This document shows positions 1-4,924 of a DNA stretch of 6,526 bases, piece after piece. Under the pieces are notes generated by a model. The model saw only the letters and a program-made list of their open reading frames with translations, had not been told where the DNA came from and did no database searches. The position numbers and the translations under genes are program-made. The stretch lies in assembly GCA_964496705.1 (NCBI GenBank), contig CAZCBJ010000222.1:1-6526 (forward strand), in the 5' to 3' direction. Each line of letters starts with the position of its first letter. The stretch's first letter is position 1. This DNA comes from CAZCBJ01 sp964496705. GTDB lineage: Bacteria > Chloroflexota > Anaerolineae > Anaerolineales > Anaerolineaceae.

Positions 1-311
1 GGACCATAAGGACCGGCAACCCCGGCGTTGTTGACCCAGATGTCCAGCCGTCCTGTTTCGCGCAGCGCATGTTCAGCCAGGGCGCGCACCTGCTCCAGAT
101 CGGCCACGTCGGCCGCCAGCCCACTGGCCTGCCAGCCGCTGTGCTGCAATTGCGCGGCGGTCTGCGCCACGGCCTGCGGCGAACGCGAGGTGATCACCAC
201 GCTTGCGCCTGCCGCGGCATAGGCCTCGGCAATCGCCAGCCCCAATCCGCGTGTCCCGCCGGTGATGACAGCGGTTTTTCCCGTTAGTATTCCAATTTTT
301 TCAGTCGCCAT
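1..311 (-). CDS. Short-chain dehydrogenase/reductase (SDR), N-terminal part
   Basis: NAD(P)-dependent oxidoreductase of the classical SDR family; only the first 103 codons are present and the gene continues past the left edge. The reading frame is open throughout. The Rossmann dinucleotide-binding motif TGGTRGLG is at residues 17-24, an acidic adenine-contacting Asp follows at about 69 (AADVAD), and the structural NNAG motif is at 94-97. The second beta strand ends in T-S-R (41-43), and an Arg here usually favours NADP(H) over NAD(H). The catalytic Ser-Tyr-Lys lie beyond the window, so the substrate cannot be inferred. The ATG at 311 is chosen because AGAGGTG (complement of 316-322) sits 4 nt upstream as a ribosome site. 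The gene follows the tRNA-Arg terminator almost immediately and has no visible promoter of its own. Family assignment is secure; the specific reaction is unknown. Confidence 0.93.
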   Translation of the reverse strand, partial: MATEKIGILTGKTAVITGGTRGLGLAIAEAYAAAGASVVITSRSPQAVAQTAAQLQHSGWQASGLAADVADLEQVRALAEHALRETGRLDIWVNNAGVAGPYG

Positions 312-324
312 ATACACCTCTTGG

Positions 325-357
325 AAAAGAAAAGAGCAACCGAAAGGCTGCTCCTTT
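325..357 (-). terminator. Rho-independent terminator of the tRNA-Arg unit
   Basis: On the minus strand an 8-bp core stem, GAGCAGCC / GGTTGCTC, closes a UUUC loop and is followed by UUUUCUUUU. A-U and G-U pairs extend the stem to about 12 bp. Two positions pair only as G-U on the minus strand and would be A-C mismatches on the plus strand, so the structure belongs to the minus-strand RNA. It begins 6 nt after the tRNA discriminator base. Confidence 0.88.
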
Positions 358-363
358 GTGTTG

Positions 364-437
364 TGCCCCCGGCAGAATTCGAATCTGCAACCTTTTGCTC
401 CGCAAGCAAATGCTCTGTCCAATTGCGCTACAGGGGC
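364..437 (-). tRNA. tRNA-Arg, anticodon GCG
   Basis: A complete 74-nt cloverleaf. The acceptor stem is GCCCCTG / CGGGGGC (one G-U), followed by discriminator A; the encoded 3' end continues CAA, so CCA must be added after transcription. The D arm is GCGC / GAGC with one G-A mismatch, and its loop contains GG and A20, an arginine identity base. The anticodon stem is TTTGC / GCAAA with loop TTGCGGA, giving anticodon GCG with U33 and G37, and C35 is the main arginine identity element. The T arm is GCAGA-TTCGAAT-TCTGC. It should read CGC (and CGU by wobble), and CGC is the dominant Arg codon in the plus-strand genes here. Most bacteria read these codons with an inosine-modified ACG tRNA, so GCG is unusual. 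Promoter and terminator flank it. Confidence 0.95.
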
Positions 438-447
438 GTCCAAACCA

Positions 448-466
448 GCGTTGCTGTTGGCAACGC
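448..466 (-). other. Hairpin at the 5' end of the tRNA-Arg precursor
   Basis: A perfect 7-bp inverted repeat (GCGTTGC / GCAACGC) with a 5-nt loop. The start site predicted from the -10 element falls at about 466, so the hairpin would occupy the first bases of the precursor. Its 3' edge is 10 nt before the mature tRNA 5' end. Leader hairpins of this kind can protect a precursor or influence 5' processing by RNase P; that role is inferred. Confidence 0.5.
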
Positions 467-472
467 ACTCTT

Positions 473-501
473 AATATACCGCGCTCCGCGCGAATCGTCA
501 A
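473..501 (-). promoter_or_regulatory. Sigma70-type promoter of tRNA-Arg
   Basis: On the minus strand TTGACG (complement of 496-501) and TATATT (complement of 473-478) are separated by exactly 17 nt, each with one or two changes from the consensus. The predicted start lies near 466, about 30 nt before the mature tRNA. This is the strongest canonical promoter in the window, as expected for a stable RNA gene. It begins only 22 nt beyond the stop codon of the larA homologue. Confidence 0.82.
480..492 (-). terminator. Possible weak terminator of the larA operon inside the tRNA promoter spacer
   Basis: CGCGC-GGA-GCGCG forms a 5-bp GC-only stem with a 3-nt loop (6 bp with a flanking U-G pair). In RNA reading through from the larA homologue it is followed by GUAUAUU, a poor U-tract. 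The same bases are the spacer of the tRNA promoter, so the palindrome could instead be an operator or chance in GC-rich DNA. No other terminator is visible after the operon. Confidence 0.3.
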
Positions 502-522
502 GGATTGCCCGCCGGATGCAAT

Positions 523-1818
523 TCAGGGCAGGATGGGATAGGTGCTGCCGCCGTAGGGAAAGACCAACACGTCAGCCTTACCGGGAAATCTGCGCTGTGC
601 CTCGGTCAGGGCTGCCTCGGGCGAAGGACTGAAGCGCACAAAGGGCAGGCGCTCGTGGATCTCTGCTGGGATGGTGGGCCCGTAGAGCAGCAGCGTGCCG
701 TGCAGCATGGCTTGAAGGGCAAAGTAGAGGAAAAAGCGGTCTTCCTCGCCCATCCCCTTCAGTTTGAGTTTTGGCACGCGCGGCAGCAGCAGCGGCGCCA
801 GCAGTTTCAACGCGCCGCGCCCCACCGGCAGTTTGCGATTGGCCAGACCGAACACTCCCACCCCCTCGGTCGCGCGCACCAACGTCAGCATCACCCCACC
901 CTTTTTCAGCGCGCGGATGGTGTTGGCCAGCGCCTTGACGCCCTGGCGCAGGTCAATGTCCATCGGATGCGAATCGGTGATGACCACATCCGCCAGTCCG
1001 GGCACCTTGACGCCGAAGATGGACGCGCTGACCTGCACCCCGGCGCGGTGAGCTGCCACTGGGTGACCGCTGACCACCCGCACCACCTCCTGGGCGCTGT
1101 TGAGCACCGCATTGACGATAAACACCGGCGGTTTGAGCATCCCGCCCGCTTCCTCCAGGTCCAGGCGCACCGGGTTTTGCTCGATGGGCTGACCGACCAT
1201 GTTGAAGGTTTGCGGACGGGCGTTGAGGGCGTGGTTGTGGGCGATGGATTGCCGGCTGGCCACCCCCGGCAGCAGGTTTTTGTATCCGCCGCCGAAGCTG
1301 GCAATGGTGTGCGGCTCGATGCAGCCGATGGAAACCACCAGGTCAGCCTCTGCCACCGTTTTGTGCAAATGGACTGGCGTCCCGCGCGAGGTGGTGCCCA
1401 AAAAGGCCAGCCTGGACGGATCATCGCAGTCGGGGTTTTCCCAATTCAATCCGGGGATGGCGGTGCGCTGGAGCATTTCCTCTGCGGTCATCCCGCGGTG
1501 GACGCCCAGCGCCGGCACCAGGGTGATTTGCCCGCGCCCAACCCCGCCGCGCTCCAATTCATCCAGCACGGCCGGGAGAATCTGCGCCACCGGGGTGGGA
1601 CGGCTTGAATCGTCAATAACGATCACGAGTTTCATCCCGGCCCGCGCCAGTTCGGACAGCCGGGCGATGCCCAGCGGGTCAGCCAGGCTGCGGCGGGATT
1701 CCTCGCCGGCGTCTGGTGCGGCAGGCAGCGGCGAGGGTTCCATGACATTCACCCGCCAGCCCTCCGGCAGGTTGAGCGGAATGGTTTCCTTCCCCCAGGG
1801 CAGAGTGATGGGTTGCAT
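523..1818 (-). CDS. larA: LarA-family nickel-pincer 2-hydroxyacid racemase/epimerase homologue
   Basis: 431 aa, close to the usual length of LarA, the lactate racemase that carries a nickel pincer nucleotide (NPN) cofactor and inverts C2 of a 2-hydroxy acid. The family signatures are intact: DDSSRPTP at 69-76, GVHRGM at 105-110, IEPHTIASFGGGYK at 167-180 and AHNHAL at 193-198. By alignment and spacing with Lactobacillus plantarum LarA, Asp70 and Arg73 correspond to the substrate-site pair, His107 and His170 to the two proton-transfer histidines, Lys180 to the lysine joined to the pincer, and His196 to the nickel-binding histidine. Activity therefore looks preserved. LarA homologues act on lactate, malate and other hydroxy acids, so the substrate is open. 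The start is fixed by AAGGAGGA (complement of 1823-1830), which overlaps the stop of the upstream hydrolase gene, so translation is probably coupled. The NPN-making genes larB, larC and larE are not in the window. Confidence 0.9.
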   Translation of the reverse strand: MQPITLPWGKETIPLNLPEGWRVNVMEPSPLPAAPDAGEESRRSLADPLGIARLSELARAGMKLVIVIDDSSRPTPVAQILPAVLDELERGGVGRGQITLVPALGVHRGMTAEEMLQRTAIPGLNWENPDCDDPSRLAFLGTTSRGTPVHLHKTVAEADLVVSIGCIEPHTIASFGGGYKNLLPGVASRQSIAHNHALNARPQTFNMVGQPIEQNPVRLDLEEAGGMLKPPVFIVNAVLNSAQEVVRVVSGHPVAAHRAGVQVSASIFGVKVPGLADVVITDSHPMDIDLRQGVKALANTIRALKKGGVMLTLVRATEGVGVFGLANRKLPVGRGALKLLAPLLLPRVPKLKLKGMGEEDRFFLYFALQAMLHGTLLLYGPTIPAEIHERLPFVRFSPSPEAALTEAQRRFPGKADVLVFPYGGSTYPILP

Positions 1819-1829
1819 GTGTTCCTCCT

Positions 1830-2513
1830 TCAGGCTGAAAAACTATCGCCCGGCTTGAGCACGCGAACTTTGGCAGTCGTCTCGCGCTCCACCTGAGCCG
1901 CCCAGGCAGTGGCATCCTGCGCCAGCAGATCCCAGGTGTTAAAGTGCATCGGGATGACATGTTGGGGCTGGAGCAGTTTGACCGCGCGCAGCGCGTCCTG
2001 CGGGCCCATGGTGTAGTTGTCGCCTATCGGCAGCACCGCCAGGTGTATGCCTTCTTCGCCGATCAGGCGCATATCGCCAAACAGACCCGTGTCGCCGGCC
2101 AGGTAAATCTTCTCGCCCGCCAGCGTGGTGATCAGGAAACCCGCCGGGTTGCCGCCGTAACTGCCGTCAGGTAGTGATGAGCCGTGCAGGGCCAGGGTCA
2201 GCTTGACGTAACCGAAGGGATGCTGGTATCCGCCGCCCAGGTGCTGGGCGTGGGTGTTGACACCCTGCTTGCGCAGCCAGCCGGCGATCTCGGCGTTGGC
2301 AATCACCAGCGCACCGGTGCGTTTGGCGATGGCCAGTGTGTCGCCTACGTGATCCCCGTGCCCGTGGGTGACGAGGATGAAATCCGCCGGCAGGCGGTCG
2401 GGGCTGGTGCTGGCAGCGGGGTTGCCGCTGAAATATGGGTCAATCAGGATGTGTTTGCCTCCGGTGTGCAAACCGAGCGTGGCATGACCGAACCAGGTTA
2501 AGGTGTAGGACAT
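1830..2513 (-). CDS. UPF0173-type metal-dependent hydrolase (metallo-beta-lactamase fold)
   Basis: 227 aa, the usual length for the UPF0173 (YtkL/TM1162-like) group of single-domain metallo-beta-lactamase-fold proteins. It is cytoplasmic, with no signal peptide. Metal-ligand motifs appear in the expected order: THGHGDH at 49-55 (His50, His52, Asp54, His55), His110, AGDTG with Asp141, and His190 near the C-terminus (IPMHFNTWD). The N-terminal TWFGHAT and LIDPYFSGNP segments are also typical. All ligands for a two-metal centre are present, so it should be an active hydrolase, but the substrates of this group are not established. AGGAGGT lies 4 nt before the ATG at 2513. The gene is third in the operon, 15 nt after the lipoprotein gene and 11 nt before the larA homologue. 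No link between this fold and hydroxy-acid racemisation is known to me, so co-transcription is the only evidence tying them. Confidence 0.92.
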   Translation of the reverse strand: MSYTLTWFGHATLGLHTGGKHILIDPYFSGNPAASTSPDRLPADFILVTHGHGDHVGDTLAIAKRTGALVIANAEIAGWLRKQGVNTHAQHLGGGYQHPFGYVKLTLALHGSSLPDGSYGGNPAGFLITTLAGEKIYLAGDTGLFGDMRLIGEEGIHLAVLPIGDNYTMGPQDALRAVKLLQPQHVIPMHFNTWDLLAQDATAWAAQVERETTAKVRVLKPGDSFSA

Positions 2514-2528
2514 GGTTACCTCCTGCCC

Positions 2529-3422
2529 TTATTGTACCTCCCATAGCTCCACGTTGGTGAAGTGGCAGGAAGTACCAAAGTCCTTGTTGGTACCCGAGAC
2601 CAGGGTGTAGGCCAGGTTGCCGCTGGTCAGGCCGAAATCCTGGCGGCGGAAGGCGCGGAGACCGTTTACATAGACATTGATCCATTCCTGATCCACCGCC
2701 AGCAGGATGGACGCTTTGCCGGCAGGCACATCCACCTTGCCATAATAGCCTTCGCCCATGTAGGTGGGCACTCCCTGCACCACACGCATCATGTAAACAT
2801 AGCCGTCCAAACCAAAGAAGGCCAGGTAGTGGTTCTCCTTGCCGTTTTCGCGGAATACAAATCCGCATCCCGAGGAAACCCAGTTGGCGATGGTGGATGC
2901 TGAATTCCAAGCGATATCGGCGCGTACGATGAAATTATCCGGCGCATGCCCGGTGGAAATCCATTGATAATGGTCAATTTGCGCCCAGCTCTGCTCGTAA
3001 TCGTTCAAGCGGTAATAGGTTCCCCCGGTTGAACGGATCACCCCCTGCTGCTGCAATGCGGCGACGGCATCCAACATGGGCTGGGCCTGCTGGGTGGCCT
3101 GGGCAGCAAAGGCGGCTGTGGCGGATTGGATGGTCTGCTGGGTCTGAGCGGCTTGAGTCTGCTGGATGTGGATGGCGGCAGCCTGCGTGGCGGTCTTCTT
3201 GGCGGACAATGCGCCCTCGGTGGCGGTCACACGCGCGGTGCTTTGTGCGTCCAGGGTGGCCTGTGCGTCGCGCGTGGCGGCCAGCATCACGATCTGTGCG
3301 GCCTGCGAGTCAAGCGCCGGGGTGGAGACGGGCGCGGCGGTGGGCGATGGGCTGCTCAGGCATGCGGCGCTCAGGATGCAAAAGAATGAGGTCAGGACCA
3401 TGAAATGGAAGTGCTTTCTCAT
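2529..3422 (-). CDS. Predicted lipoprotein with Ala/Gln/Thr-rich stalk and concanavalin A-like C-terminal domain
   Basis: 297 aa from the ATG at 3422; a TTG two codons earlier is possible but has no better ribosome site. Residues 1-20 form a signal peptide (MRKHFHF, then a hydrophobic core), and Cys21 in LSAAC is a likely lipidation site, although the -3 residue is Ser and not the usual Leu. Residues 22-40 are Pro/Ser/Thr-rich. Residues about 40-125 are a low-complexity Ala/Gln/Thr-rich helix, likely a coiled-coil stalk. Residues about 128-297 look like a beta-sandwich of the lectin/glucanase (LamG or DUF1080-like) type, with the conserved-looking SGCGFVFRENGKENHYLAF segment and a C-terminal VELWEV strand. 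Cys186 and Cys286 could form a disulfide. This suggests a surface protein presenting a carbohydrate- or ligand-binding domain; no catalytic residues are recognised. The gene starts 18 nt after the membrane-protein stop with no clear Shine-Dalgarno, so coupled translation is likely. Confidence 0.8.
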   Translation of the reverse strand: MRKHFHFMVLTSFFCILSAACLSSPSPTAAPVSTPALDSQAAQIVMLAATRDAQATLDAQSTARVTATEGALSAKKTATQAAAIHIQQTQAAQTQQTIQSATAAFAAQATQQAQPMLDAVAALQQQGVIRSTGGTYYRLNDYEQSWAQIDHYQWISTGHAPDNFIVRADIAWNSASTIANWVSSGCGFVFRENGKENHYLAFFGLDGYVYMMRVVQGVPTYMGEGYYGKVDVPAGKASILLAVDQEWINVYVNGLRAFRRQDFGLTSGNLAYTLVSGTNKDFGTSCHFTNVELWEVQ

Positions 3423-3440
3423 AATCAATTCGGAACCGCT

Positions 3441-3977
3441 TCAGCTCGCCTTGCGCTTTTCCGGAGCGGCGGCGCGCCGGGAGCGCTCCAGGAAGGTGCC
3501 CTGGATCGAGACGCCCACGATCAGCAGCAGCAACAAGATCAATGCTGACCAAGCTGCCGGCACCTGCAGCGACTGGGTCACCAGCGTCGCCCCGCTCAGT
3601 GAGGTGAGGATGACCAGCGCCCATTCAAAGAAAGAAAGCACCAGCACCGCACCCACCAACCCGGCGAAAACGTGGAAGAACCAGTTGTTGGGTGGCATGC
3701 CCGGCAAAAAAAGTTTCATCAGGATGTCCAGCACATACGCTCCGGCCAGAAACCCGGCCAGCGCCGCGCCCAGTTTCTGGACGAACTGCGCCAGCAGAAG
3801 ACCGACCAACCCGCAGGCAATCGACAGCAGAACGATCATCACGCTGTCCATATTGCGAAAAAGCAGCGGCGCAGCGGTCAGTCCTGCCAAGAATCCCATC
3901 CCGCTCACAAACAGCCAGAAAAGATTGCGCCCGGCAAAGATCAACAAAATGCCAAGTAATAAAAGAATCCAGGTCAT
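3441..3977 (-). CDS. Small multi-pass membrane protein, unknown function
   Basis: 178 aa, almost entirely hydrophobic, with about six or seven membrane segments (roughly 3-15, 20-40, 45-66, 69-90, 99-118, 119-136 and 142-161) and a basic C-terminal tail (ERSRRAAAPEKRK) that should lie in the cytoplasm. The Gly-rich pattern near residues 26-32 (GMGFLAG) and 70-79 resembles the DUF4203/TMEM198-like group, but this is a loose resemblance, and no transport or enzymatic motif is visible. The frame is open from an ATG at 4022, but the ATG at 3977 is chosen: AGGAGG (complement of 3983-3988) lies 5 nt upstream, and the predicted promoter at 4003-4011 would place the transcript start inside the longer version. 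It is the first gene of the four-gene minus-strand operon. Confidence 0.78.
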   Translation of the reverse strand: MTWILLLLGILLIFAGRNLFWLFVSGMGFLAGLTAAPLLFRNMDSVMIVLLSIACGLVGLLLAQFVQKLGAALAGFLAGAYVLDILMKLFLPGMPPNNWFFHVFAGLVGAVLVLSFFEWALVILTSLSGATLVTQSLQVPAAWSALILLLLLIVGVSIQGTFLERSRRAAAPEKRKAS

Positions 3978-3982
3978 TGTTG

Positions 3983-3988
3983 CCTCCT
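3983..3988 (-). promoter_or_regulatory. Ribosome binding site that sets the membrane-protein start
   Basis: AGGAGG on the minus strand, 5 nt before the ATG at 3977. The in-frame ATG at 4022 has no such site, so this decides in favour of the shorter protein. Confidence 0.85.
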
Positions 3989-4002
3989 GTGATGGCTTAA
4001 TT

Positions 4003-4011
4003 ATTGTAGCA
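4003..4011 (-). promoter_or_regulatory. Extended -10 promoter of the membrane protein-larA operon
   Basis: TGCTACAAT on the minus strand fits an extended -10 (TGN plus TACAAT, one change from TATAAT). The -35 position has no good match; TTGACG (complement of 4018-4023) is present but only 8 nt upstream of the hexamer, which is too close. The predicted start near 3996 leaves a leader of about 19 nt containing the ribosome site. The other three operon genes have no promoter space between them. Confidence 0.6.
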
Positions 4012-4070
4012 TAAGCCGTCAATTAGATTGCCGGACGGGTGGGTGCAGCGGTAAAGGAAATTATATTTTG

Positions 4071-4079
4071 TGCTATAAT
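4071..4079 (+). promoter_or_regulatory. Extended -10 promoter of the deoR-E1 operon
   Basis: TGCTATAAT combines a consensus TATAAT with an upstream TGN extension. The -35 region (about 4051-4056, GTAAAG) is poor, which is tolerated with an extended -10 and is also common in regulated promoters. The predicted start is near 4086, giving a leader of about 40 nt. Confidence 0.68.
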
Positions 4080-4087
4080 CCAATCAA

Positions 4088-4104
4088 TCGTAAACATCCG
4101 TAAC
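4088..4104 (+). promoter_or_regulatory. Candidate operator: direct repeat downstream of the deoR promoter
   Basis: CGTAAA (4089-4094) and CGTAAC (4099-4104) are repeated with a 10-bp period, which puts both on the same face of the helix. They lie just after the predicted start, where a bound repressor would block transcription. DeoR-family proteins often control their own operon through short repeats, so this is a plausible autoregulatory site. The repeat is short and could be chance. Confidence 0.3.
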
Positions 4105-4125
4105 TAAACAAAGCCAAACGCAAAC

Positions 4126-4896
4126 ATGGAAAAAACCCAGTTCGCTGAAATCCGGCGCCAGGCGGTGCTGAAGCAGATTGTGCGCGACGGTCAGGCAGCG
4201 GTGAGCGACCTCAGCCGCCAATTCGGCGTTTCCGAAGTTACCGTGCGCGCCGACCTGCAGGCGCTGGCCGAGCAGGGCCTGGTGTTGCGCACCCACGGCG
4301 GCGCGGTTCTGCCCAGCCGCTTGCCCGAGCTGTCCTTCGCCATCCGCTCCAGCCAGCAGGTCGAAGCCAAAGAACGCATCGGCGCGGCGGGTGCGCTGCT
4401 GGTCAAGGACGGCGACGCGATCTTCCTCGACACCTCTTCCACCGCGCTGGCCATCGCCCGCCGACTCAAGCAGCACCGCGACCTGACCGTGATCACCAAC
4501 AGCCTGGCGGTGGCTCAGGCCATGCTGGATGCGCCCAACGCGGTCACCTACATGCCCGGCGGCGCGCTGCAGCGCGACACGCTTTCGCTGGTTGGCGCCG
4601 AAAGCCTGGGCATGTTGGAGCGTTTCAACGTGCGCGCGGGCTTCTTCGGCGCCCACGGACTCAGCCATCCCGAGGGTCTGACGGATGTCAGCGCGGCCGA
4701 GGCAGATTTCAAAGCGCGCATGCTGAGCCTGTGCCGCCAGGTGTACGCGGTCATTGACCACACCAAGTGGGGCCGCGCCGGTCTGGCTTCCTTCGCCCGC
4801 CTGGAGGATGTGCAGGCTGTCATCACCGACCAGGCCGTCTCTCCGCCACTGGTGGAGAAGTTGATGGAACTGGACGTGGAGATCATTCTGGCATAA
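4126..4896 (+). CDS. DeoR-family transcriptional regulator
   Basis: 256 aa, normal for the family. The N-terminal winged helix-turn-helix spans about 6-60, with the recognition region SDLSRQFGVSEVTVRADL at 27-44 and the signature RTHGGAV at 55-61. The C-terminal effector domain (about 80-235, DeoR C-terminal sensor) has the phosphosugar-site segment FLDTSSTALAIA at 100-111, VITNSLAVA at 122-130 and the late GLTDVSAAEADFK and VIDHTKWG segments. Family members normally repress sugar or nucleoside catabolic genes and release DNA when a phosphorylated sugar binds. Here the adjacent gene 28 nt downstream encodes a fused dehydrogenase E1, so it probably controls that operon and perhaps itself. The effector cannot be deduced. 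No Shine-Dalgarno precedes the ATG (the upstream bases are A/C-rich), but the start agrees with the family's usual N-terminus and no better one exists. Confidence 0.93.
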   Translation: MEKTQFAEIRRQAVLKQIVRDGQAAVSDLSRQFGVSEVTVRADLQALAEQGLVLRTHGGAVLPSRLPELSFAIRSSQQVEAKERIGAAGALLVKDGDAIFLDTSSTALAIARRLKQHRDLTVITNSLAVAQAMLDAPNAVTYMPGGALQRDTLSLVGAESLGMLERFNVRAGFFGAHGLSHPEGLTDVSAAEADFKARMLSLCRQVYAVIDHTKWGRAGLASFARLEDVQAVITDQAVSPPLVEKLMELDVEIILA

Positions 4897-4924
4897 ACAA
4901 AAACCTCAATCCAAGGAATAGCCC

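Noticed and set aside
364..437. tRNA gene as an integration site for a mobile element
   Set aside because: No integrase gene and no second copy of the tRNA 3' end is visible in the window, and the flanking genes look like ordinary chromosomal genes.
501..523. ATTGC/GCAAT inverted repeat just after the larA stop as a terminator
   Set aside because: The stem is only 5 bp with a 9-nt loop and is not followed by a U-tract.
321..632. Short plus-strand frames across the tRNA region
   Set aside because: They run antisense through the tRNA, its terminator and promoter, have no ribosome site, and encode nothing recognisable.
505..1608. Long open frame of 367 codons on the plus strand opposite the larA homologue
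   Set aside because: It is antisense to a gene with complete catalytic motifs. Its product is His/Gln/Arg-rich with no family motif, and it overlaps the tRNA promoter. It is typical of an antisense frame in GC-rich coding DNA.
3160..3310. Possible tandem repeat in the low-complexity region of the lipoprotein gene
   Set aside because: The bias is toward Ala, Gln and Thr codons without a fixed repeat unit or period at DNA level, so it is protein composition and not a DNA repeat.
2529..3428. TTG start two codons upstream for the lipoprotein
   Set aside because: It adds only two residues and has no better Shine-Dalgarno. The ATG at 3422 gives a standard MRKH signal-peptide start.
3441..4022. 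Longer form of the membrane protein starting at 4022 (15 extra residues)
   Set aside because: There is no ribosome site before 4022, the added residues are polar and unlike an N-terminus of this type, and the likely promoter lies inside the extension. The ATG at 3977 has AGGAGG 5 nt upstream.
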